This document shows positions 8,587-17,562 of a stretch of DNA of 64,000 bases, in pieces. Every line of letters starts with the position of its first letter. The stretch's first letter is position 1. Made by a program: the position numbers and the translations under genes. The DNA is taken from contig CAKZOB010000032.1 of NCBI GenBank assembly GCA_937135955.1, forward strand, positions 1 to 64,000, given 5' to 3'. The notes beneath the pieces were generated by a model, which was not told the origin of the DNA, did no database searches, and worked only from the letters and a program-made list of their open reading frames with translations. The DNA comes from an uncultured Anaerolineales bacterium (GTDB taxonomy: Bacteria; Chloroflexota; Anaerolineae; Aggregatilineales; Aggregatilineaceae).

Positions 8587-8825
8587 CTACCGATGTCCTC
8601 ACGTGGGAAATCCCGCCACATCTCCTGACGCACCTGATCAATATCCTCACTAGAGATGTCCAGTTTCAGATCGGCCAGCACGCCGTAAGATGACTTCTTG
8701 GGCCGCTCTTCCGACTCCTCGACCAGCGTAGGCGCGATCTGAGCGATCAGGCGTGCGCGTTCCGACCGTGAAAGCTGCATGGCCAGCCTGTACACCGTCT
8801 CATAAGATAGCGTGTGCTCGGCCAT
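8583..8825 (-). CDS. Antitoxin of the VapBC-type pair
   Basis: An 80-residue protein directly upstream of the PIN toxin and overlapping it by four bases. The N-terminal helical segment (LSYETVYRLAMQLSRSERARLIAQI) resembles small antitoxins that pair with PIN toxins. The C-terminal part is acidic and helical, suited to wrapping around the toxin. The ATG at 8825 is used because GGAGGAG lies just upstream; the in-frame ATG at 8840 is the ribosome site itself. Autoregulation of the operon is expected for the family, but no operator is recognised. Confidence 0.75.
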   Translation of the reverse strand: MAEHTLSYETVYRLAMQLSRSERARLIAQIAPTLVEESEERPKKSSYGVLADLKLDISSEDIDQVRQEMWRDFPREDIGR

Positions 8826-8902
8826 CGTTGTCTCCTCCAATGCCGTCTCTCTCCATTATACGGCATCCGCACCGTATCTGCGTCTGACGCCGGATCGCGC
8901 AG

Positions 8903-8932
8903 TTGTGAGCGCACCGACCTTGCCGCTACAAT
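8903..8932 (+). promoter_or_regulatory. Promoter for the GH57 gene
   Basis: TTGTGA (8903-8908), an 18-base spacer and TACAAT (8927-8932), 58 bases before the ATG. The same TACAAT box recurs ahead of genes at 16510, 19911 and 41554. Confidence 0.5.
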
Positions 8933-8990
8933 GAGGGTACGCCCGCAGCGGGCGTCTGTGACCAGATGTTGGCGAAAGGACGGAGTGAGC

Positions 8991-10796
8991 ATGAGCGCAA
9001 TTGGCGCTTTTACCTTTGTTCTGCACAGTCACCTGCCCTATGCGCGGCTGGCCGGGCGCTGGCCGCACGGTGAAGAGTGGATTCACGAAGCAGCCAGCGA
9101 AACCTACATCCCCCTGCTCAATGCGCTCTACGATCTGCGCGAAGAGGGCGTGCCCTTCCGCCTGACGATCGGCATCACCCCCGTGCTGGCCGAGCAACTG
9201 GCCGACCCCGATGTGCTGGATCACCTGGACGAATACCTGGACGACAAGATCGCCCGCGCCAAACAAGATGTACTACGCTTTCGCGGCGAAGAAGAGGCGC
9301 GCCCCGTCCCCCGCGAAGAAGCCGAAGAGGGTGAGTTGCCCGCGGTGGATCGCGCGGGGGTCAGCGCGGCGCTGTCCGCCGCGCCGCCGCGCCCAGCGGG
9401 CAACCCGCACCTGGAATATCTGGCCCGCTTCTACCTGGCGTATTACGAGCGGGTCAAGGACGCGCTGGACCGCCGCTTCGGGCGCGACCTGATCGGTGCG
9501 TTCAAGCGCCTGCAAGACGAAGGGTTCATCGAAATCATCACCTGCGCGGCCACACACGGCTACCTGCCGCTGCTGGGCACGGATTCGGCCATTCGCGGGC
9601 AACTGCGGACAGGCGTGCAGAGCTACCGGCGCTTCTTCGGGCGCGCGCCGCGCACCATCTGGTTGCCAGAATGCGCCTACCGCCCCGCCTACTACGACGA
9701 AACCGGACAGATTCGCCCCGGCATTGAGCGCTTCCTGGCCGAACAGGGATTGCGGCTCTTTTTCAGCGAGACGCACCTGATCACCGGCGGCGCGCCGGTC
9801 GGCGTGGCGGCGGGCGAGGCCATCGGGCCGTATGGCGAGATCAAGCGGCGCTACCTGGTGCCCATGTCCGCCGCGCCCATGCCCGCGCAGCCACTGACCA
9901 CCTTCCGCGCCTACTACGTCAGCGACACCACCGCCGGCCCGCACGCCGACGAACACAGCGGCGTGGCTGTCATCGGGCGCAACAACGAGACGGGGCAGCG
10001 GGTGTGGTCGGCGCAGTGGGGCTACCCCGGCGACTTCGACTACCGCGAATTCCACCGCAAAGACGGCATCAGCGGGCTGCAATACTGGCGCGTCACCGGC
10101 GCAAAGGTAGACCTGGGCGACAAGGACTTCTATCATCCGGACTGGGCAGAACACAAAGTGCGCATGCACGCGCAGGACTTCGCCGCCCTGGTGGAGCGCA
10201 TCCTGCAGGCGCAGTGGGATCACGGCCTGGGCTATGGCATCATCGCCTCCAACTATGATACCGAGCTGTTCGGTCACTGGTGGTTCGAGGGCGTGGACTG
10301 GCTGAAAGAGGTGCTACGTCTGCTGGCCGCCAACCCCAAGGTAGACCTGGTGACCGCTTCCGAATACCTGGAACAGCACCCCCCGCAGCAGGTGATTCAC
10401 CTGCCGGAGGGCAGTTGGGGCGCGGGCGGCACGCACTTCACCTGGGACAACAACGACACGCACTGGATGTGGGCACCCATTCACGACGCCGAACGGCAGA
10501 TGCAGCGCCTGGCCGATCGCTACCGCGACCGCTACGAGGACGACGCATTGCGCAGCGTGCTCAATCAGGCTGCCCGCGAACTGGTGTTGCTGGAAAGCTC
10601 GGACTGGCCCTTTCTGGTCACCACCGGGCAGGCGCGGCAATACGCCGTGCAGCGCTTCAGCCAGCATCTGGAGCGTTTCCTGACCCTGGCGCACAGCGTC
10701 GAGCGCGGTCAGCCGGACGTGGCGCTGGCGGCACAACTGTGGGAGAAAGACCGCCTCTTCCCCGACATTGACTATCGCTGGTGGTGCAGCGGGTAG
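8991..10796 (+). CDS. GH57 family 1,4-alpha-glucan branching enzyme
   Basis: A 601-residue cytoplasmic glycoside hydrolase of family GH57. Known branching enzymes of this family cut an alpha-1,4 glucan chain and reattach it by an alpha-1,6 bond. The N terminus has the HSHLPY signature. The nucleophile is expected at E227 (TIWLPECAYRP) and the acid/base at D423 (SNYDTELFGHWWFEG). A C-terminal DUF1957-like helical region, also typical of branching enzymes, contains GGTHFTWDNNDTHWMW. The ATG at 8991 follows AAAGGACGGAG; the upstream in-frame extension is poor. A ROK glucokinase follows 156 bases later on the same strand, which fits glycogen turnover. An amylase or 4-alpha-glucanotransferase activity cannot be excluded. 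Confidence 0.88.
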   Translation: MSAIGAFTFVLHSHLPYARLAGRWPHGEEWIHEAASETYIPLLNALYDLREEGVPFRLTIGITPVLAEQLADPDVLDHLDEYLDDKIARAKQDVLRFRGEEEARPVPREEAEEGELPAVDRAGVSAALSAAPPRPAGNPHLEYLARFYLAYYERVKDALDRRFGRDLIGAFKRLQDEGFIEIITCAATHGYLPLLGTDSAIRGQLRTGVQSYRRFFGRAPRTIWLPECAYRPAYYDETGQIRPGIERFLAEQGLRLFFSETHLITGGAPVGVAAGEAIGPYGEIKRRYLVPMSAAPMPAQPLTTFRAYYVSDTTAGPHADEHSGVAVIGRNNETGQRVWSAQWGYPGDFDYREFHRKDGISGLQYWRVTGAKVDLGDKDFYHPDWAEHKVRMHAQDFAALVERILQAQWDHGLGYGIIASNYDTELFGHWWFEGVDWLKEVLRLLAANPKVDLVTASEYLEQHPPQQVIHLPEGSWGAGGTHFTWDNNDTHWMWAPIHDAERQMQRLADRYRDRYEDDALRSVLNQAARELVLLESSDWPFLVTTGQARQYAVQRFSQHLERFLTLAHSVERGQPDVALAAQLWEKDRLFPDIDYRWWCSG

Positions 10797-10880
10797 CTCT
10801 CAGCAGTCAGCGAACAGGGGGCGTTGCCCTCACTGAGTGCTGATAGCTAAAAGCTGGTAGCTGGCCGTCAACGGCTCGCA

Positions 10881-10909
10881 TTGCACAGGCGGGCGCTTGC
10901 GTCTATCAT
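10881..10909 (+). promoter_or_regulatory. Promoter for the ROK kinase
   Basis: TTGCAC (10881-10886), a 17-base spacer and TATCAT (10904-10909). It lies 43 bases ahead of the ATG at 10953, so the kinase may be transcribed separately from the branching enzyme. Confidence 0.55.
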
Positions 10910-10952
10910 CAGCGCCGGGGGAATTGCTTTGCGGGGAACAGGAGACGACCGC

Positions 10953-11975
10953 ATGGCCAGAAAACACAATCACAAGCGCCCGCTGGCAGACCCGCCAGAG
11001 ATCACCCTGGGCATTGACCTGGGCGGCACCAAGATTCTGGCCGCCGTGGTGGATGAGCAGGGGCGCATCCTGGGCGAGGCCAAGCACAAGACCCGCGCCG
11101 AACGAGGGGTGGACGAGGTGATCGCCCGCATCGCCAAGACCGCTCAGGAAGCTGTCGCCAACGCGCACCTGGATATGAGCGCGATCGCAGCGGTGGGCAT
11201 CGGCGCGCCCGGGGTGGCCGATCACCTGACCGGCGTGCTGGAGTTTGCGCCCAACCTGCCCGACTGGACGAACGTCCCGCTGGGAATGCGCCTGCAACAG
11301 TTACTGGGCGTGCCGGTGCTGGTGGAAAACGACGTGAACGCGGGCACTTATGGCGAAGCCACTGCGGGCGCGGCCAGAGGCTACGGTTCGGTGGTCGGGG
11401 TCTTTCCGGGGACGGGCATTGGCGGCGGCATTGTGCTCGACGGCAGGCTGTGGCGTGGCGCACGCAACGCCGCCGCCGAGATCGGGCACATGGTGGTGCT
11501 CATTGATGGGCCACAGTGCGGCTGCGGGCGGCGCGGCTGCATCGAGGCGCTGGCCTCGCGCACAGCCATCGAGCGCGACATCCTGGGCGAGATTCGCGGC
11601 GGGCGCTCCAGCCTGGTGACCCAGTGGATTGATGTGGAGGGCGAGCCAATCACCAGCGGGGTACTGGCCCGCGCCCTGGAAGAAGGCGACGCCGTAGTGA
11701 CCGATGTGATGATCCGGGCCGCCTACCATCTGGGGGTCTTCACGGCCAGCGTGGTTAACGCCCTCGATCCGGAATGCATCGTTTACGGGGGCGGCTTGAT
11801 CGAAGCCTGCGGACGCTTCCTGCTGCCCATCATCCGCAACACGACCTACCGCTACCTGATCCGCCCGGTCGCGCCGGAGAACCTACCCATCCTGGAAGCC
11901 GCATTGGGCGACAACGCAGTGGTCATTGGCTGTGCCATGCTCGCCAGCCAGCACATGCGGGTGCTGGGGGAATGA
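10953..11975 (+). CDS. ROK-family glucokinase
   Basis: A 340-residue kinase of the ROK family, expected to phosphorylate glucose (or a related hexose) at C6 with ATP. The N-terminal phosphate loop is GIDLGGTKILAAVVDEQG. The active-site Asp lies in ENDVNAGTYGE, GTGIGGGIVLDG is the second ATP motif, and the zinc site CGCGRRGC uses C189, C191 and C196. The ATG at 10953 is preceded by AACAGGAGACG. The start is preferred over the earlier in-frame ATG at 10881, which overlaps the promoter. The context with the GH57 enzyme suggests use of glucose released from glycogen. The stop lies only 4 bases from the end of the convergent histidine kinase gene. Confidence 0.87.
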   Translation: MARKHNHKRPLADPPEITLGIDLGGTKILAAVVDEQGRILGEAKHKTRAERGVDEVIARIAKTAQEAVANAHLDMSAIAAVGIGAPGVADHLTGVLEFAPNLPDWTNVPLGMRLQQLLGVPVLVENDVNAGTYGEATAGAARGYGSVVGVFPGTGIGGGIVLDGRLWRGARNAAAEIGHMVVLIDGPQCGCGRRGCIEALASRTAIERDILGEIRGGRSSLVTQWIDVEGEPITSGVLARALEEGDAVVTDVMIRAAYHLGVFTASVVNALDPECIVYGGGLIEACGRFLLPIIRNTTYRYLIRPVAPENLPILEAALGDNAVVIGCAMLASQHMRVLGE

Positions 11976-11979
11976 CAAA

Positions 11980-14535
11980 TCATCGCCTGCTGAAAGGCAG
12001 GCGATTGGCCAGCAGCGCCGACAGATCGAGCTGTAGCAGTTGGCGCGACTGCGTCGAGCGCGCGTCCACTGGTTTGAAGGGCAGATGGATGGCGAACTCG
12101 CTGCCCACATCGATCACGCTCTCCACCGACACATAGCCGCCGTGCACTTCGGCGAAGCTCTTGACCAGGCTCAGCCCCAGGCCAGTGCCGCTGACGTGTG
12201 CATAGCGCGGGTCTTTGACGCGCACAAACGGCTCCCAGATGAGGTCTAGCTTGTCGGCGGGAATGCCATAGCCATTGTCGCGCACGCGCACCACGGCGTA
12301 CTCCCCTTCCACCCCCAGCGATACCTCGATGCGCCCGCCGTCCGGCGTGTACTTGATGGCGTTGGAGATCAGATTCTCAATCGCCTGCAGGATGAGCACT
12401 GCATGCCCCATCATAGTTGGGAGTTCGGAGACATTGCAGGTGTAGGTGAGCGTCTGATGCCGCTTGCGGGCTTCTTCCTCGTTGCGCTTGACGGCGCGCT
12501 CGACCAGCGTCGCCAGCTTATAGGGAGTCATCGTGTCGTGTCCCAGCGACGAGGCTATTTCCAGATCGGTCACGTCGCGCACCAATGCTTCCATGCGCTC
12601 CAGGCTGCTGATCAACATGCGTTTGAGCATCTGTCGCTGTTCGGGCGTGATGTCCGGCTCGTCCAGGAGCTGAACAGGGTTGTGCGCCAGCATCAGCAAA
12701 TTGCCCAGATCGTGGGTGAGCACGCGCGTCAGGTTGGCCTTCATGCGGTCAATGCGGCGCATCTCGGTTACGTCCTGGGCGACGGCAACGTAGCCTTCCA
12801 CCGCGCCTTCGGGCGACTGAATGGTGGCCACCTGCAACACATACTCTCCCGCGCGCCCCAGCGAGACCTCCACTGTGCGGTCGAGTGTGTCTATCAACGT
12901 GTGCAAGGGGGGCGCGTCTTCCGGCAAGAGGCTTTGCAACACATCCAGCACGCGCTCGCCCCGGATGCTCTCGAACGACAGGCCCCACCGTTCCAGCACG
13001 CGCTTGGCTTCGCGATTGGCCAGTTGGGCGCGGCCCTGCGCGTCGCAGACGATCACCAGGGCGGGCGTGTGATTGAGCACCGCCTCCAGGTGACGCTGTT
13101 CCTGGCGCACGGTGGTGTGTAGCTGCGCTTTGGCGATGGCGGTCGCGGCCTGCGGAGCCAGCATCATCAGCACATCTTGAATGTCCTGCAGGTCTACCAG
13201 ACCGCGCCGCTCGCGTACTACCTGCAGCACGCCCAGCACTATCCCCCGGTAGAGCAGCGGCACGCCGAACCAAACCGCGTCGGGGGGCACTGCCTGATGC
13301 AGCGTGCCGGTGACCCCGCGCCAGTCGTGCGGGCTGGTGAGCACCTGCGGTCGCCCCATGCTGGCGATGCGGCTGGCGTATTCGCCCCCGAAGTCAATCT
13401 GCCGCCCCACCAGGCTGTCGGGCAGGTTATAGACGGCGCTGACCACCAGGCTGCGGTCGGGCTGCACCAGTTGCACCATGCCCGCCAGCCCGTCCACCAG
13501 GCGCACAGCCTCTTCGACAATGCGCGCCAACACGGTCTCGATAGCCAGGTCGTCGGCAATCAGCCGCGCCACCTGACTGACGGCGCGTTGTCGCTGTTCG
13601 GCGCTGTCCAGGCGCAGGTAAAGCTGAAAATTGCGCACCGCCGTGGCCACCTGTGCGGCGAAGAGGCAGCCCAGTTGCAGGTGTGCGCCGTTGAACTGTC
13701 CGGGCCGGTCGGAGAAAAAGGCGACAAAGCCGATCAAGCGCTGTTCGACGACCATGGGCAGGCGCATGTACGACCATGCCTCCGCCGCCGCCGCTTCCCG
13801 CACGCGAATGGCCGAGGGCAGCATATCGGGCAGCCGCTCGCGCAGCAACACCTCGTCGGAAAGGTAGGCTAGACGCTCTTCAGGGGAGAGCGCTTGCAGG
13901 TGCTCGCGACACACGGTGAGATACTCTGTGGGGACGCCCAAATGCAGGGCGTCAGTCAGGTCAGAATAGTCTTCGGTAGTGAGCAGGACAGAGATGTCGT
14001 CGGCGTCCACCGCGGTGCGCCCGATCTCGCGCAGGTCGCCGACAATGTCCATGGTGTTGAGCGCGCCAGAAATGGCGAAAGACGCCTGCAGCAGCCCTTC
14101 CAGGTAGCGAGCGCGCGTGCGCAGCGCCGCGTAGTCGCCGCCAGTGGTGTGATGCATGGCCCGCTCAGTCAGGTACTCGACGGTGGCCAGCAAGTCGTCG
14201 GGGGAAACATCGGGCAACACATAGCGATCCACTTCCGGATAGGGCGGCGTCGTTGGCCTGGTAGCCATGTCGTGATTGGCAATGAGGATCAGCCCGGCGT
14301 GCGTCCAGCGACGACGGACTTCGCGCAACACTGCCCCGATATCCACATCCTGCAACGCGGCGTCGAATACCAGGCAGCAGGCCATGCCCAGTTCGATGGC
14401 CCGCAGGGCGGCGCGTGGGGTCAAGACATGCACCACATCGACTTTTTCGGCGATAGTATGCAGCAGCGGCGTCGGCGGGCCAAGCCAGATCACCGCGCAA
14501 GGGTCTCCAGCCCCCTTATTCAGCGGATCATCCAT
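11980..14535 (-). CDS. Multi-sensor histidine kinase (degenerate REC, two GAF, PAS, HisKA, HATPase)
   Basis: An 851-residue soluble sensor kinase. Residues 1-~115 resemble a receiver domain: a central D is present (CLVFDAALQ) but the acidic pair near the N terminus is missing. Two GAF domains follow (about 130-310 and 315-490), then a PAS domain (about 500-590, ending VAQDVTEMRRIDRMK). The phospho-accepting His is near residue 608 (THDLGN). The ATPase domain has NLISNAIKYTPDGG, DNGYGIP and GTGLGLSLVKSF. No transmembrane segment is seen, so it is probably cytoplasmic. No response regulator is adjacent; partners must lie elsewhere. The ATG at 14535 is inferred. Confidence 0.85.
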   Translation of the reverse strand: MDDPLNKGAGDPCAVIWLGPPTPLLHTIAEKVDVVHVLTPRAALRAIELGMACCLVFDAALQDVDIGAVLREVRRRWTHAGLILIANHDMATRPTTPPYPEVDRYVLPDVSPDDLLATVEYLTERAMHHTTGGDYAALRTRARYLEGLLQASFAISGALNTMDIVGDLREIGRTAVDADDISVLLTTEDYSDLTDALHLGVPTEYLTVCREHLQALSPEERLAYLSDEVLLRERLPDMLPSAIRVREAAAAEAWSYMRLPMVVEQRLIGFVAFFSDRPGQFNGAHLQLGCLFAAQVATAVRNFQLYLRLDSAEQRQRAVSQVARLIADDLAIETVLARIVEEAVRLVDGLAGMVQLVQPDRSLVVSAVYNLPDSLVGRQIDFGGEYASRIASMGRPQVLTSPHDWRGVTGTLHQAVPPDAVWFGVPLLYRGIVLGVLQVVRERRGLVDLQDIQDVLMMLAPQAATAIAKAQLHTTVRQEQRHLEAVLNHTPALVIVCDAQGRAQLANREAKRVLERWGLSFESIRGERVLDVLQSLLPEDAPPLHTLIDTLDRTVEVSLGRAGEYVLQVATIQSPEGAVEGYVAVAQDVTEMRRIDRMKANLTRVLTHDLGNLLMLAHNPVQLLDEPDITPEQRQMLKRMLISSLERMEALVRDVTDLEIASSLGHDTMTPYKLATLVERAVKRNEEEARKRHQTLTYTCNVSELPTMMGHAVLILQAIENLISNAIKYTPDGGRIEVSLGVEGEYAVVRVRDNGYGIPADKLDLIWEPFVRVKDPRYAHVSGTGLGLSLVKSFAEVHGGYVSVESVIDVGSEFAIHLPFKPVDARSTQSRQLLQLDLSALLANRLPFSRR

Positions 14536-14617
14536 GAAGTCCGCCCTCGACAGAAGTCTACAGGCGCGCCCTCCTTCGCCCCCGCGAAGAAAGAGCACTT
14601 CCCACCCGTTTGCCCTC

Positions 14618-14646
14618 AGTATAGCATGAAGGCTTACGGCGCAAAA
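14618..14646 (-). promoter_or_regulatory. Probable promoter for the histidine kinase
   Basis: On the minus strand TATACT (14623-14618) lies 83 bases ahead of the ATG. TTTTGC is placed 17 bases upstream as a weak -35 box. Confidence 0.4.
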
Positions 14647-14786
14647 CCGGTTGGGTTGCCCTTCACACCCTCGAAGTGTGAAAAATCTTTCGTCATTTCA
14701 CAATAATACTTATAGCGTCAGGCTAACAGTTTGTGGATTTTACGCGGATTTTACGCCCCGCTCGCGCCACACACGATCATTGGCGC

Positions 14787-14792
14787 TATAAT
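14787..14792 (+). promoter_or_regulatory. Probable -10 box (TATAAT)
   Basis: A perfect TATAAT 54 bases ahead of the GTG start at 14846. The predicted transcript start near 14799 would make the ATG at 14804 nearly leaderless, which favours the later GTG with its CAGGAGA ribosome site. No clear -35. Confidence 0.45.
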
Positions 14793-14845
14793 TGAGATGA
14801 ACTATGCACACAGTCTGGCCGAATGGTCAGCAGGAGAAGCCAAGC

Positions 14846-15556
14846 GTGAACATTTACCGTCCTCAACCTCAGGCAAACGTATTGGGCACGCGCGTAGACC
14901 TGCGCGCAGTGATGAAAGAAGTCTATTTGTGGATGACGCTGGGGCTGCTGACCAGCGCCATCGTGGCGACGCTGTTCGCCGTCACCGGCCTGACAGCGGC
15001 GATCTTTCCCGTGCTGATCGTCGCGCCGTTCGCGCAGATCGGGTTGGTATGGTATCTCAGCGCGCGCATTCAGCGCCTGGAAGCGAGCCGGGCCACAAAC
15101 CTGTTTCTGCTCTTCGCGGCGGTGATGGGTGTGTCGCTCTCCACCGTCTTCTACTGGGCCGACCTGACGGACATCTACCTGGCTCTCTTTGCTACGGGGG
15201 CCATGTTCGGCGCGATGAGCATCGTCGGCTATACTACCGAGATGGACCTGTCGCGGCTGGGCAGCCTGCTCTTCATGGCGCTGATCGGCTTGATCGTGGC
15301 CTCCATTGTCAATCTGTTCTGGGCCAGCGAGACGCTCTACTGGCTGGTGAGCTACGCCGGCGTGCTGATCTTCGTCGGCCTGACGGCCTACGATACGCAG
15401 TGGATCAAACGGCAAGGCGAGGCGCTGGAATTGCAGGGCGTCAACAGTGGCGCGGCGCTGGTGCGTCAGGTGGCGATCATCGGCGCGCTCAAGCTCTATC
15501 TGGACTTCATCAACCTGTTTCTCTATATCCTGCGCATCGTCAGCCGCGAGCGCTAG
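14846..15556 (+). CDS. Bax inhibitor-1 (YccA/TMBIM) family membrane protein
   Basis: A 236-residue integral membrane protein with seven hydrophobic segments after a short polar N terminus. The order of helices and the closing motif GLTAYDTQWIKRQ match the BI-1/YccA family, in which acidic residues in the last helices gate calcium leak in the studied bacterial member. The GTG at 14846 is used because CAGGAGA lies nine bases upstream. The gene stands alone between its own -10 box and a strong terminator at 15578. The role in this organism is unknown; membrane stress or protease control has been described for E. coli YccA. Confidence 0.85.
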   Translation: MNIYRPQPQANVLGTRVDLRAVMKEVYLWMTLGLLTSAIVATLFAVTGLTAAIFPVLIVAPFAQIGLVWYLSARIQRLEASRATNLFLLFAAVMGVSLSTVFYWADLTDIYLALFATGAMFGAMSIVGYTTEMDLSRLGSLLFMALIGLIVASIVNLFWASETLYWLVSYAGVLIFVGLTAYDTQWIKRQGEALELQGVNSGAALVRQVAIIGALKLYLDFINLFLYILRIVSRER

Positions 15557-15577
15557 CCATACGATAGCGGACATCAC

Positions 15578-15610
15578 AGCCCTGGTAGCTCGCCAGGGCT
15601 TTTTTTCTTT
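15578..15610 (+). terminator. Intrinsic terminator
   Basis: AGCCCTGG (15578-15585) pairs with CCAGGGCT (15593-15600) across a 7-base loop, followed by TTTTTTCTTTT. A textbook rho-independent terminator for the BI-1 gene. Confidence 0.9.
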
Positions 15611-15680
15611 TCCCCCTGGCCAGCCGGTTTCATGTTACGATCTGGCGCGTTGACAAGGCATCCTCACCGGAGACTTCCCA

Positions 15681-16460
15681 ATGAACAACGACGCCAAAGC
15701 GCTCACCCAGAAGCAGTTCGGCGCTCACGCCGAAGGCTACGTCACCTCGCCCACGCATCGCGCCGGCTACAGCCTGGAGCGGCTGATCGAACTGCTTGCG
15801 CCGCAGCCGGGTCAGCGTGCGCTCGACCTGGCAACGGGCGGCGGACACACCGCCCTGGCCCTGGCGCGCGCCGGAACCTGGACGGTAGCGGGCGATCTCA
15901 CACGGCCCATGCTGCACGCAGCGCGCGCCCATCTGCGCCAGCAGGGAGCCGCCGACGTGAGCTTTGTGCGCCTGGATGCTGAACACCTGCCCTTCGCGTC
16001 GGCCTCGTTCGACGTAGTGACATGCCGCATCGCGCCGCATCACTTCCCGGATGTGGCGCAGTTTGTGCGCGAATGCGCCCGTGTGGTGCGCCCCGGTGGC
16101 CTGGTGGGTGTGGTAGATCAACTCTCCCCCGCCGACCCGCGCACCGCGCGCTATGTGAACGCTTTCGAGCGCCTGCGCGATCCCAGTCACGTCTGGGCCT
16201 ACAACCGCGCCGAATGGCACGGCTTCTTCGGCGCTGCCGGGCTGGAAGTGCTGCACTACGAGGAATTCGATACGGAGCAGGTGCTGGTGTCGTGGGCGGC
16301 GCTGATGGGCTGCGACGAGGCGACAGTGACGCGCTTGCGGGCAATGCTGGTACAGGCCCCTGCCCCCGTCGTTGCATGGCTGGAGCCGCGCGACGTGCTC
16401 ACTCCCGAAGCGCGTTTCAGCATCCGTCAGTTCCTGCTCGTCGGTCGGCGGGAGGGCTGA
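15681..16460 (+). CDS. Class I SAM-dependent methyltransferase (UbiE/YcgJ-like)
   Basis: A 259-residue methyltransferase. The SAM-binding glycine loop is ALDLATGGGHTALAL (motif I, near residue 50). The acidic end of strand 2 is in VAGDLTRPML, and motif post-I/II contains FDVVTCRIAPHHF. The overall pattern is that of the Methyltransf_11/UbiE group. The ATG at 15681 follows CCGGAGACTTCC. The substrate is unknown; members of this group act on quinones, lipids or small metabolites. It ends 49 bases before the AAA ATPase gene, which has its own -10 box, so the two need not share a function. Confidence 0.82.
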   Translation: MNNDAKALTQKQFGAHAEGYVTSPTHRAGYSLERLIELLAPQPGQRALDLATGGGHTALALARAGTWTVAGDLTRPMLHAARAHLRQQGAADVSFVRLDAEHLPFASASFDVVTCRIAPHHFPDVAQFVRECARVVRPGGLVGVVDQLSPADPRTARYVNAFERLRDPSHVWAYNRAEWHGFFGAAGLEVLHYEEFDTEQVLVSWAALMGCDEATVTRLRAMLVQAPAPVVAWLEPRDVLTPEARFSIRQFLLVGRREG

Positions 16461-16479
16461 GAAGCGCTCACGTTCGTGC

Positions 16480-16485
16480 TACAAT
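16480..16485 (+). promoter_or_regulatory. Probable -10 box (TACAAT)
   Basis: GTGCTACAATGG, 24 bases ahead of the ATPase start at 16510. The -35 region is weak. Confidence 0.35.
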
Positions 16486-16509
16486 GGAGCGGAGAGAGGA
16501 GAGCAAATC

Positions 16510-17562
16510 ATGCTGAAAACGGTGCGGATTAAGAACTTCCGTGGCTTTACCGACCTGACTCTCGACAACCTGGAACGGGTGAACCTGCTAGCTGGCGCGA
16601 ATGGAGTGGGGAAGACGGCCCTGCTGGAGGCGCTTTTTCTGCATGTTGGCGCGCACAATCCTGAAATCGGAATGCGGGTCAATGCTTTTCGTGGCTTGAC
16701 GGCGTTCAAAGCCGATCTGGATGATCTCTTCGCGCCTCTTTTTCACCGATATGCCCTGGACTCTTCAGTTGAGATCGCCAGTACGGACGAACAAGGGGTT
16801 GAACGGACTCTGAGTATTTGCCTGACCGAAAGCTCGTTAGCTACGCTGGGGCCGTCGAATGGCAACGATCGTCCGGATTCGCTCTCGACGGCGATCAGCC
16901 CCCGCGGAGTACGCTTTGAATATACAGACAATGAGGGGAAAAGCGTAATCTCCAACGGCTGGTTGACAACTGAAGGATTGCGCTTTCAGGTGGGGAAACC
17001 ATGGGGAGGACAGGCGATCTTCCTATCAACGCGCTATCATAACCCCGCGGAAGACGCACAGCGTTTCAGCGAGCTAGCCGTACAACTGCAGCATCAACCG
17101 CTGGTGGAAACCCTCAAGCTGGTCGAACCTCGTCTCTCCAATCTCAGCGTGCAGGCCATGGGCAATATACCCCTGGTATATGGTGATGTTGGCCTTGGGC
17201 GCTTGATCCCGGTTGACTTGATGGGCCAGGGGACAAGTCGGCTGCTATCCATCATGTTAGCCATCGTCAGCCAGCAGTCTAGCACGGTGCTCATTGATGA
17301 GGTTGAGAACGGCCTGCACTATTCGATCATGACTCAGGTATGGATGGCCATCGCCAGAGCAGCCCGCGCCGCAGATGTACAGGTATTCGCCACCACTCAC
17401 AGCTGGGAATGTCTGCGCGCTGCACATGAAGCCTTCAGCCAGGACGTGCAGTACGATTTCCGGCTGCACCGACTGGAGCGGGTGGACGATGCCATACGCG
17501 TGATGACGCTGGATCAGGAGGCGCTGGATACGGCGCTCAAGGCTGGCCTGGAGGTGCGCTGA
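16510..17562 (+). CDS. AAA ATPase (OLD/RecF-like, AAA_15/AAA_21)
   Basis: A 350-residue SMC-like ATPase. The N-terminal strand KTVRIKNFRGFTDLTLDNL leads to Walker A GANGVGKTALLE near residue 35. Walker B is STVLIDEVENGLHYS near residue 262, and a following ATTHSWE carries the switch His. The ATG at 16510 follows GGAGAGAGGAGAG. It shares one base with the downstream TOPRIM-like gene (TGATG). Such ATPases paired with a TOPRIM protein occur in OLD-, PARIS- and retron-type defence modules, where the ATPase senses infection and the partner cuts nucleic acid. That role is inferred from the pairing only; no phage or integrase gene is nearby. Confidence 0.8.
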   Translation: MLKTVRIKNFRGFTDLTLDNLERVNLLAGANGVGKTALLEALFLHVGAHNPEIGMRVNAFRGLTAFKADLDDLFAPLFHRYALDSSVEIASTDEQGVERTLSICLTESSLATLGPSNGNDRPDSLSTAISPRGVRFEYTDNEGKSVISNGWLTTEGLRFQVGKPWGGQAIFLSTRYHNPAEDAQRFSELAVQLQHQPLVETLKLVEPRLSNLSVQAMGNIPLVYGDVGLGRLIPVDLMGQGTSRLLSIMLAIVSQQSSTVLIDEVENGLHYSIMTQVWMAIARAARAADVQVFATTHSWECLRAAHEAFSQDVQYDFRLHRLERVDDAIRVMTLDQEALDTALKAGLEVR

